Assembly: GCA_963797265.1 (NCBI GenBank)
Contig: CAWCOY010000002.1
Span: 124,001 to 188,000, forward strand
Length of the DNA stretch: 64,000 nt
Source: DASUPK01 sp963797265
GTDB taxonomy: Bacteria > Actinomycetota > Thermoleophilia > Solirubrobacterales > 70-9
Reading direction: 5' to 3'
The stretch's first letter is position 1. Every line of letters starts with the position of its first letter. The position numbers and the translations under genes are program-made. The notes beneath the pieces are model-generated. The model saw only the letters and a program-made list of their open reading frames with translations, ran no database searches and was not told the origin of the DNA. This document shows positions 56,391 through 63,607 of this stretch, piece after piece.

Positions 56391-56903
56391 TTACTCCTCG
56401 GCGAGCAGTCCGTAGAGCTTGCGGCGGGCGTCCTTGAGGATCTCCGCCGCCTTGGTCAGCTGCTCCTCGTTGTCGGCGCGGCCGAGTTGCTTTGCCGCCC
56501 CCATCAGCTTGAACAGCTCCTTGCGAGCCTCGAAGCGCGGGGAGTCCTCGTCGCCCTGCTCCCAGGGCCTGCCGCCCTCGGTCCGCTCCGGGACGGCCTC
56601 CTTGCCGGAGTCGGTGAGCGAGTAGACCTTGCGGCCTTCGACTTCCTCGGCCGTGACGAGGCCCTCGTCCTCGAGCAGCTGGAGCGTCGGGTAGATCGAG
56701 CCGGCGCTGGGCGTCCAGCGGCCTCCGGTGCGCTCCTCGAGCTCCTGGATCATCTCGTAGCCGTGCATGGGCCGGTCGTCGAGCAGCGCCAGGATCGCGC
56801 TTCGAACGTCGCCCCGGCGCACGCGATGGCGTCCGCGGCCGTGTCCCCGACCGCCCCTCATCTCATGCCGTCCATATCCGTGACGGCTTCTCTCTCTGTG
56901 CAT
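56391..56903 (-). CDS. PadR-family transcriptional regulator
   Basis: The 170-residue protein has a Gly/His/Arg-rich N-terminal tail and the PadR winged helix (RSAILALLDDRPMHGYEMIQELEERTGGRWTPSAGSIYPTLQLLEDEGLV, split around residue 70), a wing (EGRKVYSLTDSGKEA) and a C-terminal coiled-coil helix (EQLTKAAEILKDARRKLYGLL). The start at 56903 is preceded by AAAGGAA. A perfect palindrome 35 bases upstream is a likely autoregulatory site. No efflux-pump target is adjacent. Confidence 0.87.
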   Translation of the reverse strand: MHRERSRHGYGRHEMRGGRGHGRGRHRVRRGDVRSAILALLDDRPMHGYEMIQELEERTGGRWTPSAGSIYPTLQLLEDEGLVTAEEVEGRKVYSLTDSGKEAVPERTEGGRPWEQGDEDSPRFEARKELFKLMGAAKQLGRADNEEQLTKAAEILKDARRKLYGLLAEE

Positions 56904-56937
56904 TCTTGTTGTTCCTTTCGATGAATCACGAGTTAAC

Positions 56938-56949
56938 ACGATATATCGT
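56938..56949. promoter_or_regulatory. Probable PadR operator
   Basis: ACGATATATCGT is a perfect 12-bp palindrome 35 bases upstream of the padR start, followed by a CGTAACCCATCGTAACC stretch with two CGTAACC copies. PadR proteins bind short AT-centred dyads in their own promoter. Confidence 0.55.
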
Positions 56950-56965
56950 AACCCATCGTAACCTC

Positions 56966-57060
56966 GGGGTCAGGTCTTGCATTCCAACATTGTCGTATTG
57001 CACGATCTGACGCCTATCGGAGCCCTCCAGAGGGCGTGTCGTATTGCAAGACCTGACCCC
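56966..57060. mobile_element. MITE-like element with 16-bp perfect terminal inverted repeats
   Basis: Termini GGGGTCAGGTCTTGCA (56966-56981) and TGCAAGACCTGACCCC (57045-57060) are perfect inverted copies, and a 12-base direct repeat TGTCGTATTGCA occurs at 56991 and 57037. The 95-bp unit has no coding capacity and no flanking target-site duplication that I can see. Its terminal sequence is like those that I recall near IS200-type/REP-associated transposases, so it may be a non-autonomous element mobilised in trans. Confidence 0.7.
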
Positions 57061-57069
57061 TTGGGTGGG

Positions 57070-57516
57070 TTAGAGGAGCCAGGAGTAGCTGTAGCCGGTG
57101 GCCACTGGATCGCGACGCTCGTAGAAGCGCTGGGCCTCGGTGCGGAACATGGCCGTGACCAGCTCGAAATGCGTGGCTCCGCGTTCTCGCGCCCAGGACT
57201 TGGCGGCGTCGAGCAGGTCTCCCCCCACGCCCTGGGATCGATCCTCGGGACTGACCGCGAGGTCCTCGACCCAGCATCGCTGGCCGTAGCGGACGGAGTT
57301 GACGTCCAGGTAGGCGGTGAGGAAGCCGAGCAGGCGACCGCGATGTTCGGCGACCAGCACCGTGGAGGACGGAGCCGCGATCGCGTCGGCGATCGCGGCC
57401 CGAGCGTGCTCGGGATCCCATTTCGGCGGCACGGATCCGGGAGGCGCGAAGAGCCATTCGTACATGCCGAGCACCCGCTCGACCTCGTCCGGCAGCGCCT
57501 CTCGGATCTCCGCCAT
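57070..57516 (-). CDS. GNAT-family N-acetyltransferase
   Basis: The 148-residue protein has the GNAT acetyl-CoA site DLAVSPEDRSQGVGGDLLDAA (R/QxxGxG/A motif), preceded by strand GRLLGFLTAYLDV and followed by ATHFELVTAMFRTEAQRFYERR. The start (MAEIREALPDEVERVLGMY) is the typical N-terminal strand and helix. The acceptor substrate is unknown. It is divergent from mcl1 by 55 bases and ends next to the MITE-like element. Confidence 0.87.
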   Translation of the reverse strand: MAEIREALPDEVERVLGMYEWLFAPPGSVPPKWDPEHARAAIADAIAAPSSTVLVAEHRGRLLGFLTAYLDVNSVRYGQRCWVEDLAVSPEDRSQGVGGDLLDAAKSWARERGATHFELVTAMFRTEAQRFYERRDPVATGYSYSWLL

Positions 57517-57571
57517 GGCTCCAGGCTATCCACGAGGCGTTCGGCCAAGCGACCCAGGTAGCGTTTCGAGA

Positions 57572-58684
57572 ATGAGAAACCCACGTGACTTCTTCAGGCC
57601 CCTGGCGATCGACGCGCCGGAGCCGCCCCGCGAGATCCCCTTCAAGCCCTCGCGGATGATCCACTTCTTCGACGCATCGAACGAGAAGATGCGCGCAAAG
57701 GTGCCCGACATGGCCAGGCAGGCCGACATCCTGCTCGGCAACCTCGAGGACGCCGTCCCGATCGACAAGAAGATCCCGGCCCGGGAGGGCCTGATCGAGG
57801 TGGCCAAGGAAGTCGACTTCGGCGACACCCAGCTCTGGACCCGGATCAACGAGCTCGAGAGCCCGTGGTGTCTCGACGACCTCACCCAGCTCGTCACCGA
57901 GATCGGAGACAAGCTCGACGTGATCATGGTCCCGAAGGTCCAGGGGCCCTGGGACATCCACTACATCGATCGGCTGCTCGCCCAGCTCGAGGCCAAGGCC
58001 AAGCTGGAGAAGCCCCTCCTCGTCCACGCGATCCTGGAGACCGCGCTCGGTGTCGTCAACCTCGAGGAGATCGCGAACGCAAGTCCCCGCATGCAGGGAA
58101 TGAGCTTCGGGCCGGCCGACCTTGCGGCGTCACGGCGGATGAAGACGACCCGTGTCGGCGGTGGCCATCCCGGCTATCGCGTTATCGAGGACCCCGATCC
58201 CGACGACGAGGACGCCCCGCGCGCGACCGCCCAGCAGGACCCCTGGCACTACTCGATCGCCCGCATGGTCGATGCCTGCACGTCCGCCGGCATTCTGCCC
58301 TTCTACGGACCCTACGGCGACATCAAGGACGTCCAAGGATGCGAGACGCAGTTCCAGGCCGCCTTCCTGCTCGGCTGCGTCGGCGCCTGGTCGCTGCACC
58401 CGGTTCAGATCGACATCGCCAAGAAGGTCTTCTCGCCACCACCCGACGAGGTCCTCTTCGCCAAGAAGGTGATCGAGGCGATCCCGGACGGCGCCGGGGT
58501 CCACATGATCGACGGCAAGATGCAGGACGACGCCACCTGGAAGCAGTGCAAGGTGATGGTCAACCTCGCTGAGATGCTCGCCAAGAAGGACCCGGAGCTG
58601 GCCGAGGCCTACGGCATGTCGAACGGCAAGCCGGCGGAGGTGCGAGGGCGCTCCGCAGGCGAAGCCGAGGAGCGACCCGTTTAA
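57572..58684 (+). CDS. mcl1: L-malyl-CoA/beta-methylmalyl-CoA lyase
   Basis: A HpcH/HpaI-aldolase-fold enzyme that cleaves methylmalyl-CoA to glyoxylate and propionyl-CoA and malyl-CoA to glyoxylate and acetyl-CoA, closing the ethylmalonyl-CoA pathway. Motifs: SRMIHFFDASNEKM, DILLGNLEDAVPIDKK, LWTRINEL, VIMVPKVQGPWDIHYID, HAILETALGVVNLEEIA and MSFGPADLAASR (metal-binding Glu/Asp). ATG 57572 begins MRNPRDFF. The last 13 residues (RGRSAGEAEERPV) and the stop are encoded by a palindromic repeat, so the native C-terminus was replaced or extended. Confidence 0.92.
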   Translation: MRNPRDFFRPLAIDAPEPPREIPFKPSRMIHFFDASNEKMRAKVPDMARQADILLGNLEDAVPIDKKIPAREGLIEVAKEVDFGDTQLWTRINELESPWCLDDLTQLVTEIGDKLDVIMVPKVQGPWDIHYIDRLLAQLEAKAKLEKPLLVHAILETALGVVNLEEIANASPRMQGMSFGPADLAASRRMKTTRVGGGHPGYRVIEDPDPDDEDAPRATAQQDPWHYSIARMVDACTSAGILPFYGPYGDIKDVQGCETQFQAAFLLGCVGAWSLHPVQIDIAKKVFSPPPDEVLFAKKVIEAIPDGAGVHMIDGKMQDDATWKQCKVMVNLAEMLAKKDPELAEAYGMSNGKPAEVRGRSAGEAEERPV

Positions 58685-58686
58685 TG
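58643..58686 (+). repeat. Palindromic repeat, family 1, copy C
   Basis: CGAGGG, then CGCTCC-GCA-GGC-GAA-GCC-GA-GGAGCG (58649-58674), then ACCCGTTTAATG. It differs from the copy at 61390-61433 at only a few positions. It forms the end of mcl1, including its TAA stop. Confidence 0.8.
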
Positions 58687-58708
58687 CTGGCCGAGGCCTA
58701 GCCCCGGG

Positions 58709-59113
58709 GTGGACGAGCCCTTTCGCCACCAACTGCGGGTCCGCTACAACGAGTGCGATCCGCAGGGCGTCGTCTTCAACGCCAACTACCTGACCTACTT
58801 CGACCTGACCATGACCGAGCTCTGGCGGGAGCTCGGCGGGTATCAGGCGATGGTCGACGCCGGCGTCGACATGGTGGTCGCCGAGGCCAGGATCCTCTAC
58901 CGCTCGGCGCTGCGATTCGACGATGAGTTCGAGGTGCGGGCCGGGATCGCCCGTCTCGGAGAGACATCGATGACAACCGAGATCCTGCTCGCCCGCGACG
59001 GCGAGCCGGTCGCCGAGGGCGAGCTGCGCCACGTCTTCATCGAATCCGGCGGCGGCGCGACGCAGCCGATCCCGGAGGCGATCCGGGACCGGCTCTCCGC
59101 CTATACGGCCTGA
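58709..59113 (+). CDS. Hotdog acyl-CoA thioesterase, 4HBT/YbgC type
   Basis: The 134-residue protein has the YbgC/4-hydroxybenzoyl-CoA thioesterase signature RVRYNECDPQGVVFNANYLTYFDLTM with the catalytic Asp (DPQG), then VVAEARILYRSALRFDDEFEV and TEILLARDGEPVAEGELRHVFI. It starts at a GTG 24 bases after mcl1. Cleavage of malyl-CoA or another pathway intermediate is conceivable from position, but substrate range in the family is broad. It ends one base before the convergent BNR-repeat gene. Confidence 0.88.
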   Translation: MDEPFRHQLRVRYNECDPQGVVFNANYLTYFDLTMTELWRELGGYQAMVDAGVDMVVAEARILYRSALRFDDEFEVRAGIARLGETSMTTEILLARDGEPVAEGELRHVFIESGGGATQPIPEAIRDRLSAYTA

Positions 59114-59114
59114 G

Positions 59115-60804
59115 CTAGGGCGTCGGGTCGCTGACCGCGGCCGAGAATATGTCGGTGTTGCCGAACGTCAGCGTCGGGCAGCTCGCCGGGGCCGGTGGAG
59201 CGCCCGCCGTCCCGTCGAACACCTGCTGGCGGAGAGGTGTTGATCGCCGGGCAGACCGCCGCGTTGCGCGCGTCGTTGAACACCGATACCGCGCCCGAGT
59301 TCGTGGCCGCGACAGTGTTGTAGTCGCCGAGGAACTCGTCGATCAGAGCGTTCGAGCTCGATGCTCGGGCGTCCCCGACCGAGCCTCGATCGAGAGTCGT
59401 CACTCCGCTCAGCGATGTGCCGGAGACGTCCGCGTGGCGCGTGACGCCGACGAAATTCCGCGTGCTCGTGGTGTCGTTGCGGAACGGATCGCTGAACCCG
59501 TCGTAGACGACGTAGAGATCGCGCCCGTTCGGCGAGAGACCGATGAAGGCGAAATCCGGCCGGTCGCCCGGCTCCTCGACCTGGGTCGGGGTGGTCCAGC
59601 TCTGGCCGCCGTTCGAGGAGAGCTGCACGAGCGCGTGCTCGTGGTTCAGCCCGTCGGCGCCATCGGACCATCCGACCGCAAGCGTGTCGGTTGCGCCCGC
59701 ACCCGTCGGAGCACCGTTGGCGATCTCCAGACTCGGGAAGGAGCTCGTGCGGGAGCCGGCGATGCCGTCGAACGAGATCGACTGCACGCCGTCGAACGCC
59801 CCAACGTCGGTTACGTTCGCGATCGTCTGCGGCTTGTCGAACTTGTTGCCGCCGTCCGTCGAGCGGGACAGCAGGAAGACCGATCCCTTCTTCTGATCCT
59901 CCCAGACCGCATAGACCGTGCCCTTGCTATCCGTGCGGATGGAGCAGCCCTGGCGGCCCGGATGCTTGGGATTGTCGAAGGCCGAGCTCAACGTGATCGG
60001 CCTCGACCAGGTCGCGCCGCCGTCGGTCGAGTGGCTGACCGCGATCTTCTCCGGTCCGGTGTCCTGCTGGCTGCGGAACTGCGTGTAGCAGACGTACGCG
60101 GTACCGAACCTCGGGCTCGAGGCCGCGTTGTCGACCCACATCGCCTCCTTGTCCGAGAAGGTCGTGGAGCTCTGGCGACGCTGGGTGACGATCGCCGGAT
60201 CGCTCCAGGCACTCGCATCGCCGCCCGCCGCAGCCACCGGATCGTCGGTGTGGGAGACCGCGATCGCCTCGAAGCCCTTGAAGGTCTGGTCCTTGCGCTC
60301 GGTGGCGAAGTTGGCGGTCAGGTTCGAGTAGTAGATGCGGGATCCATTCGACCAGCTGAAGTTGCCGCTGGAGTCGGGACGCGGCCCGAAGACCGTTACC
60401 GGATCCCCATCCGCCACCAGGCCTGCTTCGAAGTAGTGGGGCAGGGTGCCGATCGGGCCGACGCCCGGAGTACCGGTGCGCGCGCTCCAGCCCTGGTAGG
60501 TGGGCTGGGTCCAGCTCGCGCCGCCGTCGAAGGAGAAGTAGACGCCCGAGACGCCGACGCCCGGCGTGAAGGGACAGTCGCCGCCGTCGCAGGGGGCGAG
60601 GTCGATCTCGTCATTGGAGCCCGCGACCAACACGTTCGGATTGGTGGGATCGATCGCGACCGTCGGCTCGTTCTGCTTGTTCTGCGGGAACGGCGTCGCG
60701 GGGCTGCCGTTAGTGACGAGCGCTTCCGCAGCCTGCGCCGCCGCGGGCGCCGCGCCAACGAAGAGCACGCCCAGGGAGAGGGCCAACCAACTGCGCTTCG
60801 GCAT
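59115..60804 (-). pseudogene. Secreted BNR-repeat (sialidase-like) protein, frameshifted near the C-terminus
   Basis: The protein starts with a signal peptide (WLALSLGVLFVGAAPAAAQA) and a beta-propeller with several Asp-box/BNR motifs such as SFDGGASWTQP, STDGGATWSRP, STDGGNKFDKP and SSNGGQSWTTP. Near 59230 the frame shifts: the continuing frame reads out-of-character residues, whereas the alternative gives QQVFDGTAGAPPAP, then CPTLTFGNTDIFSAAVSDPTP and a stop at 59115. Only the last about 45 residues are affected, so it may be functional or an assembly error. Catalytic Arg/Tyr residues of true sialidases are not recognised; the activity is uncertain. Confidence 0.75.
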
Positions 60805-60869
60805 CCTGATCCTCCTGCGGTATCTCTCCCAGCGGGAACCCTATCGCCGGGGTCAAGCGCAGGCGGGAA

Positions 60870-62276
60870 TCAGGCGAGGGCGGGCGCCTCAGGGAGGCGC
60901 TCGAGCGCTGAGGCGAGCTCGTCCTCGGGCATCTCCAGGTCCTCGAGCTCGCCGGCGAAGTAGGCCGAGTAGGCGGACATGTCGAAGTGCCCGTGGCCCG
61001 AGAGGTTGAAGAGAATCACCCTCTCCTCCCCGGCCTGCTTTGCGGCCTCCGCCTCGTCGAAGACGGCCCGGATCGCGTGGGCCGGCTCAGGCCCGGGGAT
61101 GATCCCTTCACAGCGGGCAAAGCGGACGGCGGCCTCGAACGCCTCCGTCTGCGCGATCGCCTTTGCCTCCACCAGTCCCTCCTTGACGAGCGCGCAGAGG
61201 CTGGGCGCGTCGCCGTGGTAGCGCAGCCCGCCGGCGTGGACGGGCGGTGGCACGAAGTCGTGGCCGAGCGTGTACATCGGCATCAGCGGGGTCATGCCGA
61301 CGGTGTCGCCGAAGTCGTAGGCGTAGCGGCCGCGGGTAAGGGTCGGGCAGGCCGCCGGCTCGGCGGCCACGAAGCGGGTCGAATTTGTGCGAGGGGGCTC
61401 CGCAGGCGAAGCCGAGGAGCCACCCGTTTCATGTTGGAGCCGTTGGCGCAGGAACGGATAGGCGACGCCCGCGAAGTTCGAGCCGCCGCCGACGCAACCG
61501 ATCACCACGTCGGGACTCTCCCCCGCCAGCTCCATCTGGGCGATGCACTCCTGCCCGATCACGGTCTGGTGCAGGCAGACGTGGTTGAGCACCGAGCCCA
61601 GCGAGTAGTTGGTGTCCTCGGATCCGGCCGCGACCTCGACGGCCTCCGAGATCGCGATCCCGAGGCTGCCGGATTTGTGCTCGGCCTGCGAGCGGCCCGC
61701 TTCGGTCAGCTCGGAGGGGCTGCGGTGCACAGTCGCGCCCCAGGTCTCGATCATCGCCTTGCGGTAGGGCTTCTGGTCGTAGGAGATCCCGACCATGAAG
61801 ACCTCGCACTCGAGCCCGAAGAGCTGACAGGCGAGCGCGAGCGCGGAGCCCCACTGCCCCGCGCCGGTCTCGGTCGCCAGCTTCCGGATCCCGGCCTCCC
61901 GGTTGTAGAACGCCTGCGCGACCGCCGTGTTCGGCTTGTGCGAGCCGGCCGGCGAGACCCCCTCGTACTTGTAATAGACGTGAGCCGGCGTATCGAGCTC
62001 CCGCTCCAGGCGCCAAGCGCGAAAGAGAGGAGTCGGCCGCCAGAGGCGGTAGATGTCGCGGACCTCGTCAGGGATCTCGATCTCGGGCTCGGACGAGACC
62101 TCCTGCTCGATCAGCCCCATCGGGAAGATCGCCGAGAGGTCCTCGGGACCGACGGGCTCGCCAGTGGCGGGGCTGAGCGGCGGAGGCGGAGGGTCACCCG
62201 GAAGATCGGCGAGCACGTTGACCCAGCTGGTCGGAATCTGCTCCTCGGCCAGCTCGAACTTGACCCTCTCGCCCAT
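60870..62276 (-). CDS. trpB2: TrpB2-type tryptophan synthase beta chain with a repeat-derived insertion
   Basis: The 468-residue PLP enzyme has the TrpB2 N-terminal extension (YRLWRPTPLFRAWRLERELDTPAHVYYKYE, in two parts), the Schiff-base Lys 114 in GSHKPNTA, ETGAGQWGSALALACQLFGL, the phosphate-binding CVGGGSNFAG (261-270) and PLMPMYTLGHDFVPPPVHAGGLRYHG. It makes Trp from indole and serine; TrpB2 often works without TrpA, and no trpA is seen here. Residues 282-298 (HETGGSSASPAEPPRTN) come from a palindromic repeat inserted in frame between the fold's strand and the VEPAACPTLTRG-like block. This is probably a surface loop. Confidence 0.9.
   Translation of the reverse strand: MGERVKFELAEEQIPTSWVNVLADLPGDPPPPPLSPATGEPVGPEDLSAIFPMGLIEQEVSSEPEIEIPDEVRDIYRLWRPTPLFRAWRLERELDTPAHVYYKYEGVSPAGSHKPNTAVAQAFYNREAGIRKLATETGAGQWGSALALACQLFGLECEVFMVGISYDQKPYRKAMIETWGATVHRSPSELTEAGRSQAEHKSGSLGIAISEAVEVAAGSEDTNYSLGSVLNHVCLHQTVIGQECIAQMELAGESPDVVIGCVGGGSNFAGVAYPFLRQRLQHETGGSSASPAEPPRTNSTRFVAAEPAACPTLTRGRYAYDFGDTVGMTPLMPMYTLGHDFVPPPVHAGGLRYHGDAPSLCALVKEGLVEAKAIAQTEAFEAAVRFARCEGIIPGPEPAHAIRAVFDEAEAAKQAGEERVILFNLSGHGHFDMSAYSAYFAGELEDLEMPEDELASALERLPEAPALA
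61390..61433 (+). repeat. Palindromic repeat, family 1, copy D
   Basis: CGAGGG, GGCTCC-GCA-GGC-GAA-GCC-GA-GGAGCC (61396-61421), ACCCGTTTCATG. It lies wholly inside trpB2, read on the - strand as HETGGSSASPAEPPR plus flanking residues, without breaking the frame. Confidence 0.8.
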
Positions 62277-62372
62277 CGAGCGTCGATTCTATTGGGGGTC
62301 CGTCTGCGCGCGCAGTGGACCAATGTCCTAGTCAGGCACGTCCCCCGCTTCAAGGATCGCCGGGAACGCCCG

Positions 62373-63566
62373 ATGAGGTGGGTGATGCGGCCTCGCCTCT
62401 CATCGCTGATCCCACTCTGCCTGTCTGCGGCGGTGCTGTGTGCGGTGATGTTCGCGAGCAGCGCCCAGGCCCTCAGCCTGCGGAGCCAGACGTACCAGAT
62501 CAGCGGCGCCGACACGAAGCAGAGGCTCACGGTCCGCTGCCCCGGCAAGAAACGCTTGCCATACAGCGGCGGCATGCTCACCGATCCCCTGGGACCGGAC
62601 GGAGAAGGGGTCTATCCCCACTCCTACGAGCGCCTGGGAGTCCAGCGGGGCTGGCACGTCACCCCCGTCCTCTACGGCGATGGCGCCAGCCGCTCGGTCA
62701 CCCTCCAGGTCATCTGCGGCCCCAGGATCGGCCCGGTGAGCTCGCCTCACTCGACCGTCTTCGTTGGCCCCGGTGAGACCCGCACGGCGACAGCCACCTG
62801 CCCTCGAGGGAACCGTCTCCTCGCCGGGGGATTCCAGCGAACCAACTTCGTCACGCGCGGCGGCAACTACGTGACCGAGTCACGAGCCGCGTCGGACCGG
62901 TCCTGGCAGGTCTCGGGCAGCGCCTTCGGGACCTTCGGAGGTGAGCTCACGGCGATCGCCTACTGCCTGAAGTCCGGCGGGCCCCTGTTGAGCGAGGTCG
63001 CGTCGCAGGCGGAGCTGCCTCTCGACTCCTCGACCACGGCGACCACGCCGGCGTGCCCACCGGGGTCGACGATGGTGGGGGGCGGCTTCTCCACCACGCC
63101 GTCGGGCCCGGCCCTGGTCTCGTCCGCGTACTTCAACTCCGACGGAAGCTGGTCCGCGACGGCGTTCAACCGGTTCGGTCCCGACGCCTCGCTCAGCGCC
63201 CACGGCTATTGCATGAGGCTGGCGACGATCAAGCGGCGGCAGAACATGCGCCACGGCACCAGGGCCCAGCACGAGCGGACCATCAAGGCGCCGAAGATCC
63301 TCGACCGGGCCCTGAAGGTCGCCATCTCCGAGCGGGTGTCGAACAACGGCTGCTTCCCGCCCCCGGGTGCGCTGGTCGCGGCGCTCCAGGACAACAAGAT
63401 TCAGGCCCGGCAGGCAGCGAATCCTCGCGCCGTCGGCGGCGGCGTCGTGAACGTGCTGACCGACCAGGCCTCCTGCGAGCGGGTGCGACTCGCCGTGCGG
63501 CAGGGCCGGGAGGTGATCGTCCTCGACTCGGCGACCGGCGCGGTCACCAAGCGGCGCCTCCGATAG
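62373..63566 (+). CDS. Secreted protein with internal beta-rich repeats
   Basis: The 397-residue product starts at ATG 62373 (MRWVMRPRLSSLIPLCLSAAVLCAVMFASSAQA; split: signal ends near SAQA), then a domain with TYQISGADTKQRLTVRCPGKK. Two similar segments share a Cys-Pro-x-Gly...GGGF pattern (ATCPRGNRLLAGGFQRTN and ACPPGSTMVGGGFSTTP), each followed by a variable beta region and a Tyr-Cys (IAYCLKSGG, HGYCMRL). A basic C-terminal domain (about 270-397) has two more cysteines. No enzyme motif is recognised. An exported structural or adhesion role is possible. Confidence 0.7.
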   Translation: MRWVMRPRLSSLIPLCLSAAVLCAVMFASSAQALSLRSQTYQISGADTKQRLTVRCPGKKRLPYSGGMLTDPLGPDGEGVYPHSYERLGVQRGWHVTPVLYGDGASRSVTLQVICGPRIGPVSSPHSTVFVGPGETRTATATCPRGNRLLAGGFQRTNFVTRGGNYVTESRAASDRSWQVSGSAFGTFGGELTAIAYCLKSGGPLLSEVASQAELPLDSSTTATTPACPPGSTMVGGGFSTTPSGPALVSSAYFNSDGSWSATAFNRFGPDASLSAHGYCMRLATIKRRQNMRHGTRAQHERTIKAPKILDRALKVAISERVSNNGCFPPPGALVAALQDNKIQARQAANPRAVGGGVVNVLTDQASCERVRLAVRQGREVIVLDSATGAVTKRRLR

Positions 63567-63607
63567 ATCCGGCGGGGTTTTGTGGCCGCCGCATCTGGCG
63601 AAGCCGT
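63566..63607. repeat. Palindromic repeat, family 2, copy F
   Basis: GATCCGGCGG with CCGCC 15 bases later forms a 5-bp stem (63571-63575 with 63586-63590), followed by GCATCTGGCGAAGCCG. It resembles 20415-20458 over about 43 bases with one gap. It fills the gap between the convergent secreted-protein and pckG genes. Confidence 0.55.

Noticed and set aside
60987..62372. The upstream extension of the secreted-protein frame at 62373-63566, opposite trpB2
   Set aside because: The extension has no protein character and would skip the clear signal peptide; ATG 62373 is preferred.
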